In this document: positions 57,009 through 64,000 of the stretch, piece by piece | Layout of the letters: every line of letters starts with the position of its first letter | Numbering within the stretch: the stretch's first letter is position 1 | From: Pseudomonas subflava | GTDB lineage: Bacteria > Pseudomonadota > Gammaproteobacteria > Pseudomonadales > Pseudomonadaceae | NCBI RefSeq assembly: GCF_023823685.1 | Contig: NZ_JAMXBF010000005.1 | Coordinates: forward strand, 186,001-250,000 | Length of the DNA stretch: 64,000 bases | Direction: 5' to 3' | Notes under the pieces: generated by a model | What the model was told of the DNA's origin: nothing | Databases searched by the model: none | What the model saw: the letters and a program-made list of their open reading frames with translations, nothing else | Translations under genes and position numbers: made by a program

Positions 57009-59069
57009 GTGCGGTTACGCAAGTGGTTGAGCGGGGCGTTGGCCGTGTTGCTGCTGGTGCTGGCGGGGCTGATGCTGTTTCTCGTCCTGTTCGACTGGAA
57101 CCTGCTACGCCCGACCATCAACGAGAAGGTCTCCGCGGCGCTCAACCGTCCCTTTGCCATCGAGGGTGACCTGCGCGTGGTCTGGCACCGCGAGCCCGAG
57201 CAGGGTGGCTGGCGTGCCTGGCTGCCGTGGCCGCATTTCTCCGCCGAATACCTGCGCCTGGGCAATCCCAGCTGGGCTCAGGGCGACACCTTCGTCAGCC
57301 TGGACAGCGTGCGTTTCCGTCTCGAACCGCTGCCGCTGCTGTGGAAGACGGTGAGCATTCCGCGCATCGACCTGGGCGCGCCCTTCGCCAATCTACAGCG
57401 CGTCGCCGACGGCCGCGCCAACTGGACCTTCGACCTCGGCCAGCAGGAGCCGGAGCAGAGCGACGAACCGAGCCCCTGGTCGCTGCAGATCGGCACCATC
57501 GGCTTCGACCAGGCGCGCATCAATCTCGACGACCAGGTCAGCCGAACCCGTCTGGAGGCCCAGGTCGACCCGCTCGGCGCGCCCGTACCCTTCGCCCAGA
57601 TCGTCGGCGAGGGCACCGCCAAACGCCTGGCCGAAGAGCATGCGGCGGCCCAGGACTACGCGTTCGCCTGGCTGGCCAAGGGGCGCTTCCGAGGCGAGCC
57701 GGTGAACGGCAGCGGCAAGGTCGGCGGCCTGCTCGCACTGCGCGACGCCAGCCTGCCGTTCCCGTTGCAGGCCGACGTGCGTGTCGGCGCCACCCGCATC
57801 ACCCTGGCCGGCAGCCTGACCGATCCGCAGAACCTCGGCGCCCTGGACCTGCGCCTGAAGCTCGCCGGCGCCAGCCTCAGCCATCTCTACCCGCTGACCG
57901 GCGTCACGCTGCCGGATACGCCGCCCTATGCCACCGACGGTCGCCTGCAGGCCGATCTGCAGGATGCGGGCGGCGCGATCTTCCGCTACCGCGGCTTCAA
58001 CGGTCGCATCGGTGACAGCGACATCCACGGCGATCTGACCTTCGTCGCCCGCCAGCCGCGGCCTAAGCTGTCCGGCCAGCTGACGTCCGATCAACTGCTG
58101 TTCGCCGACCTGGCGCCGCTGATCGGCGCCGACTCGAACGCCGAGAAGAAGGAACGCGGCGCCGCCGCCAACCAGCCGTCGGACAAGGTGCTGCCGGTGG
58201 AAGAGTTTCGCACCGAGCGCTGGCGCAGCATGGATGCCGACGTGCGTTTCATCGGCAAGCGCATCGTTCACTCCGAGCGGCTGCCGATCAGCGATCTCGA
58301 CACCCACGTGGTGCTGGACGACGGCGTACTGAGCCTGGAGCCGCTGCGCTTCGGCATGGCCGACGGCACGCTCGATGCCCAGATTCGCCTGAACGGCGCG
58401 GTCACGCCAATGCAGGGGCGGGTGCGGCTGAGCGCCCGTGCACTCAAGCTCAAGCAGCTGTTCCCGACCTTCGAGCCGATGCAGACCAGCCTCGGCGCGC
58501 TCAACGGCGACGCCAGCCTGAGCGGCACCGGCAATTCCGTGGCGGCTTTGCTGGGCAGCGCCGACGGCGAGCTGAAGATGCTAATCAACGATGGCGCGGT
58601 GAGCCGCAGCCTGCTCGAGATCGCCGGCCTCAACGTGGGCAACTATCTGGTCGGCAAGCTGTTCGGCGACGACGAGGTCACCATCAATTGTGCGGCCGCC
58701 GACCTGGGCATCAAGCAGGGGCTCATGAGCACCCGGCTGTTCGTGATCGATACCGAGAACGCGGTAATCAAGGTCGATGGCTCGGCCAACTTCGCCCGCG
58801 AGCAGCTGGATTTCGAGATCGTGCCGGCCGCCAAGGGACTGCGCATCTTCTCGCTGCGCTCGCCGCTCTACGTGCGCGGCACGTTCAAGGAGCCCAACGC
58901 CGGCGTGCAGGCCACCCCGCTGGCCCTGCGCGGTGTCGGCCTGCTGGCACTGGGTGTGGCCGTGGCCCCGGCCGCCGGCCTGCTGGCGCTGGTGGCACCC
59001 AGCGAAGGCGAGGAGCCAAGCCAGTGCGCGCCGCTGCTGCAGCAGATGCAGAAGGGCGGCAAGGGCTGA
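57009..59069 (+). CDS. AsmA-like envelope protein
   Basis: Bitopic inner membrane protein of the AsmA family, 686 residues. One N-terminal membrane helix (LSGALAVLLLVLAGLMLFLV) is followed by a large periplasmic region of beta-rich repeats (VSIPRIDLGAPFANLQRVAD; GLNVGNYLVGKLFGDDEVTI). AsmA-like proteins are bridge-like lipid transport or membrane homeostasis factors. I prefer the GTG at 57009 because AAGGAGGT ends four bases before it; the ATG at 56982 (MNPVRKEVQV) is in frame and possible. The C-terminus is hydrophobic and alanine-rich (LLALGVAVAPAAGLLALV). Confidence 0.88.
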   Translation: MRLRKWLSGALAVLLLVLAGLMLFLVLFDWNLLRPTINEKVSAALNRPFAIEGDLRVVWHREPEQGGWRAWLPWPHFSAEYLRLGNPSWAQGDTFVSLDSVRFRLEPLPLLWKTVSIPRIDLGAPFANLQRVADGRANWTFDLGQQEPEQSDEPSPWSLQIGTIGFDQARINLDDQVSRTRLEAQVDPLGAPVPFAQIVGEGTAKRLAEEHAAAQDYAFAWLAKGRFRGEPVNGSGKVGGLLALRDASLPFPLQADVRVGATRITLAGSLTDPQNLGALDLRLKLAGASLSHLYPLTGVTLPDTPPYATDGRLQADLQDAGGAIFRYRGFNGRIGDSDIHGDLTFVARQPRPKLSGQLTSDQLLFADLAPLIGADSNAEKKERGAAANQPSDKVLPVEEFRTERWRSMDADVRFIGKRIVHSERLPISDLDTHVVLDDGVLSLEPLRFGMADGTLDAQIRLNGAVTPMQGRVRLSARALKLKQLFPTFEPMQTSLGALNGDASLSGTGNSVAALLGSADGELKMLINDGAVSRSLLEIAGLNVGNYLVGKLFGDDEVTINCAAADLGIKQGLMSTRLFVIDTENAVIKVDGSANFAREQLDFEIVPAAKGLRIFSLRSPLYVRGTFKEPNAGVQATPLALRGVGLLALGVAVAPAAGLLALVAPSEGEEPSQCAPLLQQMQKGGKG

Positions 59070-59084
59070 CGCGATATCAGCCCG

Positions 59085-59759
59085 TTAGCGCGCCACGCTG
59101 GCGGAAATGGCCACTGCCGCGGCGGCAGTGCGGGTCTCAACGCCGAGCTTCACATAGACGTGCTCCAAGTGCTTGTTCACCGTGCGCGGCGACAGGCCGA
59201 GGATGTCGCCGATGTCGCGGTTGGTCTTGCCGCAGGCCACCCAGCGCAGCACTTCCACCTCGCGCTCGGTGAGCTGGAAGCGTGCCGAGAGGGTCTCGAA
59301 GGTCGGCTCGTTGCTCAGGGTCAGGTCCACCGGCTGCGCGGCGGCGCGCGCCGACTGCAGGGTGCGCGCGGCGCGCAGGTGGGCGGCGACCCGCGCCAGC
59401 ACCTCGTCGGTGTGGATCGGCTTGGTCACATAGTCGCTGCCGCCGGCGGCGAAGCCTTCCACCACGTGCTCGCTGTCGGTTAGCGCAGTCATGAACAACA
59501 CCGGGATATCGGCGCTGTCCGGTTCGGCCTTGATCCTGCGGCAGGTCTCGAAGCCGTCCAGGCCGGGCATCATTGCGTCGAGCAGGATCAGGTCGGGGCG
59601 CCGCCGCTGGATGCGGTTGAGCGCGCTCTGGCCGTCCAGCGCCACCAGCACCATGTAGCCCTGAGCGTCGAGGGCGTCGGAGAGCAGGGCGAGGTTGTCC
59701 GGCGTGTCGTCGACGATCAGCACGGTGCCGCGCTCAGCAAGCTGCGTGGCTGCATTCAT
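59085..59759 (-). CDS. LuxR/NarL-type response regulator
   Basis: Response regulator of 224 residues. The receiver has VDDTPDN, the phosphoacceptor D61 in LILLDAMMPGLDG and the conserved lysine in YVTKPIH. A short linker leads to a C-terminal LuxR helix-turn-helix (LTEREVEVLRWVACGKTNRD; LGLSPRTVNKHLEHVYVKLG). The ATG at 59759 lies inside the 3' end of the upstream hybrid kinase gene (26-base overlap), so it is the cognate regulator. I infer that it acts at the TACGTCA boxes before urtA. Confidence 0.9.
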   Translation of the reverse strand: MNAATQLAERGTVLIVDDTPDNLALLSDALDAQGYMVLVALDGQSALNRIQRRRPDLILLDAMMPGLDGFETCRRIKAEPDSADIPVLFMTALTDSEHVVEGFAAGGSDYVTKPIHTDEVLARVAAHLRAARTLQSARAAAQPVDLTLSNEPTFETLSARFQLTEREVEVLRWVACGKTNRDIGDILGLSPRTVNKHLEHVYVKLGVETRTAAAAVAISASVAR

Positions 59760-62700
59760 GTTCGGCCTCCTTGAGTTGGCGGTTGAACTCGTCCAGGCGG
59801 AAGCCCTTGGCCAGGGTCCGCAGGCGTTTGGTGAAGGGCGCGCAGGCTGGGGTCTGGCGTTCGATGGTGTCGAGCTTGTCCTGGATGCCGCGCATGTAGC
59901 CGAGCGCCGCCAGCTCGCGCAGTTCGGCCAGCTCGCTGGCGCTGGGCAACGTTTCGACCTGCGGCTGCGCCGGTTCCGGCTCGGCGACGCGGTGCAGCCA
60001 TTGCAGGTCGAGCTGCTGCTGGATGCGTTCGAGTAGCGCCGCGGTGTGTACCGGCTTGGCCAGGTAGTCGTTGCAGTAGGCGGCGATACTGCGTTCGCGA
60101 TCGTCGGCGAAGGCATTCGCCGAAATGACGATGATCGGTGCCTGGCACGCCGCGTTGCGGCGGATCAGGCGGCTGGCCTCGAAACCGTCCATCTGCGGCA
60201 TCGATAGGTCCATGAGGATCAGGTCGGGGCTGAGCAGCGCGGCCTGGCGGATCGCTTCCTGGCCGCTGGCCGCCTGCTCGACGCGAAAGCCCAGCGGTTC
60301 GAGCATGCCGGCCAGCACGCGGCGGTGCTCCAGGTGGTCGTCGACCACCAGCACCAGGCGGCGCGGCCCCTGGTAGCCGATGATGTCGTGCGCCACGTGC
60401 ACCACTGCCTGCGGCGCGCGCACTTCGGAGAGGAACAGGCGCACCTGGAAGCGCGTGCCCTTGCCCGGCTCGCTGTGCACCGACAGCTCGCCGCCCATCA
60501 GCGCGGTGAGCATGCGGGTGATGGTCAGGCCGAGGCCGACGCCGTTGTCCTGGCGCATCAGGTCGCCGCGCTCGAAGGGCTGGAAGATGCGCTCGATCTG
60601 CTGCGGGTCGATGCCGATGCCGGTGTCGACGATCTCGAAGCAGGCGGTCTCGCGCAGGTAGCTGACGCGCAGGCGCACCTCGCCCTGCTCGGTGAAGCGC
60701 ACGGCGTTGCCCAGCAGGTTGATCAGGATCTGCCGCACGCGCTTCTCGTCGCCGCGCACCACCGCGGGAATCCGTCCGGCCGTCTCCAGGCGGAAGGCCA
60801 GGCCCTTCTCGGCGGCCTGCGGGGCGAACATGCGCTCGAGCTGGCCGACGAATTCGGGCAGGGCGATTTCCGACAGCTCCAGGTGCAGCTTGCCGGCCTC
60901 GATCTTGGCCACGTCGAGCAGGCCGTCGATCAGCGACAGCAGGTGCGAGCCGCTGCGGTAGATGGTGGCCAGGGCGTCGTGGTGGCGCTGGGGCATGGCC
61001 GCGTCGCGCTGCAGGATCTGCGTGTAACCGAGGATGCTGTTGAGCGGCGTGCGCAGCTCGTGGGACAGGCCGGTGACGTAGCGGCTCTTCGCCGCGTTGG
61101 CGTTCTCGGCCAGCACCTTGGCCTTCTGCAGCGCCTCGTCGGTCTTGCCGTGGGCCTCGATCTCCTGCATCAGCAGCAGGGTCTGTCGATCCGACTCCTG
61201 CTGCGCCACCTGGCGGCTCTCGCGGGTCAGGACGATCCACCAGGCGAGCATGCCGGCGAACAGCGAGAGGGTGAGAAAGGCCTTTAGGAAGGCCTGGTAC
61301 AGCGTCTGCTGCACCTCCGGCGAGTGCGGCACCAGGCCGTGGGAGACCTGGCTGTAGATCAGCGCCAGGGCGCCGAACAGCATCAGCACCAGCAGAGCGA
61401 GAAAGCCCAGGTACTGCGCCAGGCGGCTGTGCAGGCGCGGGATGCTGGCCCAGGGCAGCAGCCAGTGCAGCAGCGCGTCGACCTGCTGGCTGAGCCGCGC
61501 GTGCGGCTTGCAGGCGTCGCCGCAGCGCGCGTCCAGCGAGCAGCACAGCGAGCAGATCGGCGTGCTGTAGGCCGGGCAGAAGGCCATGTCCTCGCTCTCG
61601 AAGGCGTTGTTGCACAGGCCGCAATTGCGCGAGTGGCTGGCGTTTGACTGGTGGATCAGCGCCGCCGTACTGGTCCGCGCGATGTAGAAGCGCCCGCCGG
61701 TGAGCCAGGCCAGCAGCGGCGCGCAGATGAACGCCGAGAACAGCGCCACCAGTGGCGAGGCGGCCTGGGCCAGGGCGCCGAACAGGCCGAAGTGGGCCAG
61801 TACCGAGAGCAGCGAGGCGAACAGCATGGCGCCGACGCCGACTGGGTTGATGTCGTACAGGTGCGCGCGCTTGAACTCGATGTAGCGCGGCGACAGGCCG
61901 AGCGGCTTGTTGATCACCAGGTCGGCGACCAGCGCGCCGATCCAGGCGATGGCGATGTTGGCGTAGAGGCCGAGCACCTCCTCGATCGCCTCGAACACGC
62001 CCAGCTCCATCAGCATCAGCGCGATGGCCACGTTGAACACCAGCCACACCACGCGCCCCGGGTGGCTGTGGGTGACGCGGGCGAAGAAGTTGGACCAGGC
62101 CAGCGAGCCGGCGTAGGCGTTGGTCAGGTTGATCTTCACCTGGCTGACGATGACGAACAGCACCATGGCGCCGAGTGCCCACTGCGGCGAGGCGAACACG
62201 TAGTGGAAGGCCACCAGGTACATCTGCGTCGGCTCGGCGGCGCGCTCGATGGGGATCTCGTGCTGCAGGGCGAGGAAGGCGAGGAAGGCGCCGGCGAGCA
62301 TCTTCAGCGCGCCGGGGACGATCCAGCCGGGGCCGGCCATGAGCAGCGCGGCCCACCAGCGCTTGCGGTTCTGCGCGGTCTTCTCCGGCAGGAAGCGCAG
62401 GTAGTCGACCTGCTCGCCGATCTGCGTGACCAGGGCCAGGGCCACGGTGCAGGCGGCGCCGAAGTGCAGCAGGTTGAAGCTGCCGGCCTCGCCCTCGCGC
62501 CCGGCGAAGCTGGTCCAGTCGCCGATCGCCTCGGGATTCTTGGCGATGACGAAGGCGTAGGGCAGCAACAGCAGCACCAGCCACACCGGCTGGGTCCAGG
62601 TCTGCAGGCGGTTGATCAGGGTGATGCCGTAGGCCACCAGGGGAATGATGATCACCGAACAGATCACGTAGGCCAGCGCCAGCGGGATGTCGAAGTACAG

Positions 62701-63177
62701 CTCCAGGGCCAGGGCCATGATCGCCGCCTCGAGGGCGAAGAACAGGAAGGTGAAGCTGGCATAGATCAGCGAGGTGATGGTCGAGCCGATGTAGCCGAAG
62801 CCGGCGCCGCGGGTCAGCAGGTCCATGTCCACGCCGTAGCGTGCCGCGTAGTAGCTGATCGGCAGGCCGGTGAGGAAGATCACCAGGCTCACCGCGAGGA
62901 TCGCCCACAGGGTGTTGGTGAAGCCATAGGACAGCGCCAGGGCGCCGCCGATGGCTTCCAGGGCGAGGAACGACACGGCGCCAAGGGCGGTGTTGGCGAT
63001 GCGCAGCTCCGACCACTTGCGGAACGCCCGCGGGGTGAAGCGCAGGGCGTAGTCCTCCATGGTCTCGTCGGCGACCCAGCTGTTGTAGTCGCGGCGGATC
63101 TTGACGATGCGCTGGGTTCCGGTGGGTTGCACGCCCGTGCTCCTGGTGCTGCCGTTTGCTCTGCGAATTTGCAACAT
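59734..63177 (-). CDS. NCS1-permease-like hybrid sensor histidine kinase
   Basis: A 1147-residue fusion. Residues about 30-510 form a 12-helix module resembling NCS1 cytosine/purine permeases (ALEAIGGALALSYGFTNTLW; YYAARYGVDMDLLTRGAGFG). A cluster of eight cysteines (519-556: CGLC, FCPAYSTPICSLCC, CGDAC) follows, then two more membrane helices (about 590-612, 633-653). The kinase core has H706 (GLSHELRTPLNS), the N box near 824 and GVGLGLTITRM. The receiver has D990 (LILMDLSMPQMDG). A helical tail of about 90 residues ends the protein. The ATG at 63177 is chosen over a TTG at 63189. Likely a transporter-derived nitrogen-source sensor; the ligand is unproven. Confidence 0.88.
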   Translation of the reverse strand: MLQIRRANGSTRSTGVQPTGTQRIVKIRRDYNSWVADETMEDYALRFTPRAFRKWSELRIANTALGAVSFLALEAIGGALALSYGFTNTLWAILAVSLVIFLTGLPISYYAARYGVDMDLLTRGAGFGYIGSTITSLIYASFTFLFFALEAAIMALALELYFDIPLALAYVICSVIIIPLVAYGITLINRLQTWTQPVWLVLLLLPYAFVIAKNPEAIGDWTSFAGREGEAGSFNLLHFGAACTVALALVTQIGEQVDYLRFLPEKTAQNRKRWWAALLMAGPGWIVPGALKMLAGAFLAFLALQHEIPIERAAEPTQMYLVAFHYVFASPQWALGAMVLFVIVSQVKINLTNAYAGSLAWSNFFARVTHSHPGRVVWLVFNVAIALMLMELGVFEAIEEVLGLYANIAIAWIGALVADLVINKPLGLSPRYIEFKRAHLYDINPVGVGAMLFASLLSVLAHFGLFGALAQAASPLVALFSAFICAPLLAWLTGGRFYIARTSTAALIHQSNASHSRNCGLCNNAFESEDMAFCPAYSTPICSLCCSLDARCGDACKPHARLSQQVDALLHWLLPWASIPRLHSRLAQYLGFLALLVLMLFGALALIYSQVSHGLVPHSPEVQQTLYQAFLKAFLTLSLFAGMLAWWIVLTRESRQVAQQESDRQTLLLMQEIEAHGKTDEALQKAKVLAENANAAKSRYVTGLSHELRTPLNSILGYTQILQRDAAMPQRHHDALATIYRSGSHLLSLIDGLLDVAKIEAGKLHLELSEIALPEFVGQLERMFAPQAAEKGLAFRLETAGRIPAVVRGDEKRVRQILINLLGNAVRFTEQGEVRLRVSYLRETACFEIVDTGIGIDPQQIERIFQPFERGDLMRQDNGVGLGLTITRMLTALMGGELSVHSEPGKGTRFQVRLFLSEVRAPQAVVHVAHDIIGYQGPRRLVLVVDDHLEHRRVLAGMLEPLGFRVEQAASGQEAIRQAALLSPDLILMDLSMPQMDGFEASRLIRRNAACQAPIIVISANAFADDRERSIAAYCNDYLAKPVHTAALLERIQQQLDLQWLHRVAEPEPAQPQVETLPSASELAELRELAALGYMRGIQDKLDTIERQTPACAPFTKRLRTLAKGFRLDEFNRQLKEAEHECSHAAC

Positions 63178-63275
63178 CCATGCCCCCAACTGCGGGCCGC
63201 GTGCGCGTGCGCCCGGGCTTCTGTCTGGCTTCCTGCTCGGGCTCGAGAGTGCACCAGGCTGGTGCCGTGGCGCTG

Positions 63276-63304
63276 TACGTCAGATGACGTATGCGCTTAC
63301 GTCA
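63276..63304. promoter_or_regulatory. TACGTCA operator array between the sensor kinase and urtA
   Basis: A perfect palindrome TACGTCAGATGACGTA (63276-63291), then a third TACGTCA at 63298-63304, 22 bases from the first. It is centred about 115 bases upstream of the urtA ATG and 110 bases upstream of the divergent kinase start. This is the layout expected for a dimeric LuxR-type regulator bound at two adjacent sites. The 233-base intergenic region holds no other clear element; I could not fix a promoter. Confidence 0.6.
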
Positions 63305-63410
63305 TGCTGCGTATACCCCGGCGGGGAGGGCGCCCGCATTCTTGCGGCGAACCCGGAGCAGACCTGCGCAGACAGGCCGGCAACGACCCAACCGCACGAG
63401 GAGCACGACG

Positions 63411-64000
63411 ATGGATGCACAACCGACCCGACTTCTACCCCGCCGGCTGGCGCTGGGCGCCGCCGCGCTCTCGCTGCTGGCCGCCAGCGTGTTCAGCCAG
63501 GGCGCCATGGCCGACAGCGTGAACACCACCGGCTTGGCCGTGACCGACACCGAAGTGACGGTCGGCCAGCTGCACTCGGCCACCGGCACCATGGCCATCT
63601 CGGAGACCGGTTCGATCCAGGCCGAGCGCCTGGCCATCGAGCAGATCAATGCCTCCGGCGGCATCCTCGGCCGGCAGATCAAGGTGATCCAGGAAGACGG
63701 CGCCTCCGACTGGCCGACCTTCGCCGAGAAGGCCAAGAAGCTGCTGGTGGGCGACAAGGTCGCCGCCGTGTTCGGCTGCTGGACCTCGGCCTCGCGCAAG
63801 GCCGTACTGCCGGTGTTCGAGAAGGAAAACGGCCTGCTCTACTACCCGACCTTCTACGAGGGCCTGGAGCAGTCGAAGAACGTCATCTACACCGGCCAGG
63901 AGGCGACCCAGCAGATCCTCGCCGGCCTCGACTGGATCGCCAAGGAGAAGGGCGCCAAGACCTTCTACCTGATCGGTTCCGACTACATCTGGCCGCGTAC
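63411..64000 (+). CDS. urtA: urea ABC transporter substrate-binding protein UrtA, 3' end cut by window
   Basis: Periplasmic binding protein of the Leu/Ile/Val-binding type used by urea ABC transporters; about 196 residues are visible. A signal peptide with two arginines (PRRLALGAAALSLLAASVFS) ends at AMA before DS. The mature part reads VGQLHSATGTMAISE, LAIEQINASGGILGRQIKV, FGCWTSASRKAVLPVFE and LLYYPTFYEGLEQSKNVIYTG, which is characteristic of UrtA/AmiC-like proteins; the YYPTFYEG segment supports UrtA. The ATG at 63411 follows GAGGAG. The rest of the urt operon should lie beyond the window. Confidence 0.92.
   Translation, partial: MDAQPTRLLPRRLALGAAALSLLAASVFSQGAMADSVNTTGLAVTDTEVTVGQLHSATGTMAISETGSIQAERLAIEQINASGGILGRQIKVIQEDGASDWPTFAEKAKKLLVGDKVAAVFGCWTSASRKAVLPVFEKENGLLYYPTFYEGLEQSKNVIYTGQEATQQILAGLDWIAKEKGAKTFYLIGSDYIWPR

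Noticed and set aside
59756..63181. 1141-residue open frame overlapping the hybrid kinase in another frame
   Set aside because: Arginine/proline-rich, low-complexity translation typical of shadow frames in GC-rich DNA; the alternative frame gives a full set of permease, kinase and receiver motifs.
63305..63410. Sigma-54 promoter for urtA
   Set aside because: Searched for GG-N10-GC doublets because urea uptake is often nitrogen controlled; the only GG/GC pair near TTCTTGC has 13 bases between the doublets, so the spacing is wrong.
61651..63522. 623-residue plus-strand frame running into urtA
   Set aside because: Glutamine/arginine/histidine-rich shadow of the kinase gene; it crosses the urtA start in a different frame.

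Overview
The window is a chromosomal segment of a Pseudomonas species (gamma-proteobacterium). The bulk is GC-rich with strong codon bias. The proteins are close to Pseudomonas versions, and the gene order from the Lon-like protease to the chemoreceptor near 54-56 kb follows what I recall of P. aeruginosa PAO1 from about PA4576 to PA4520 (recollection, not searched). I see no rRNA, insertion sequence, prophage or CRISPR array. Both edges cut genes: a Lon-like protease on the left and urtA on the right.

1-10 kb: Lon-like protease, a small unknown protein between two copies of a DnaA-box-containing repeat, a YqhA-type membrane protein, fklB, a small protein behind a Fur-box-like site, ispB, then rplU-rpmA-obgE-proB-creA and rpsT. 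10-17.6 kb: murJ, then ribF-ileS-lspA-fkpB-ispH, a tightly packed run in which lspA overlaps both neighbours. 17.6-29.3 kb: the type IV pilus minor pilin/adhesin operon fimU-pilV-pilW-pilX-pilY1-pilE with fimT upstream, thiO, and the pilS-pilR two-component system that controls pilin. The minor pilin block has lower GC and looser codon use than its surroundings. The change falls inside ispH on one side and inside thiO on the other, which suggests replacement by homologous recombination in conserved flanking genes.

29.4-42 kb: bamD, rluD-pgeF, clpB (with an RpoH-type promoter), a PilZ protein coupled to a large DUF1631 protein, a tRNA operon (Asn-Pro-Lys) with a stable-RNA-type promoter, ndh, small membrane proteins, a GNAT enzyme coupled to a polytopic membrane protein, and yacG-coaE. 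42-48 kb: pilD, pilC, pilB and pilA all on the minus strand, a divergent TfpX/TfpZ-type pilin accessory gene, and a tRNA-Thr-like sequence with a damaged acceptor stem. 48-56 kb: nadC, a second DUF1631 protein, ampD-ampE, a ROK sugar kinase and a chemoreceptor gene with a FliA-type promoter.

56-64 kb: tatD, an AsmA-like envelope protein, then the most unusual locus. A LuxR-type response regulator is translationally overlapped by a 1147-residue protein that joins an NCS1-type permease, a cysteine cluster, a histidine kinase and a receiver. It is divergent from urtA (urea ABC transporter binding protein). The shared intergenic region carries three TACGTCA boxes, two of them forming a palindrome. 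I infer a transporter-derived sensor controlling urea or related nitrogen uptake.

Pilus assembly is the main theme: PilD processes PilA and the minor pilins, PilB/PilC drive assembly, PilS/PilR switch on pilA from a sigma-54 promoter, and PilY1 with the minor pilins forms the tip. Envelope biogenesis (lspA, murJ, bamD, AsmA-like, ampD) and isoprenoid synthesis (ispB, ispH) make up much of the rest.
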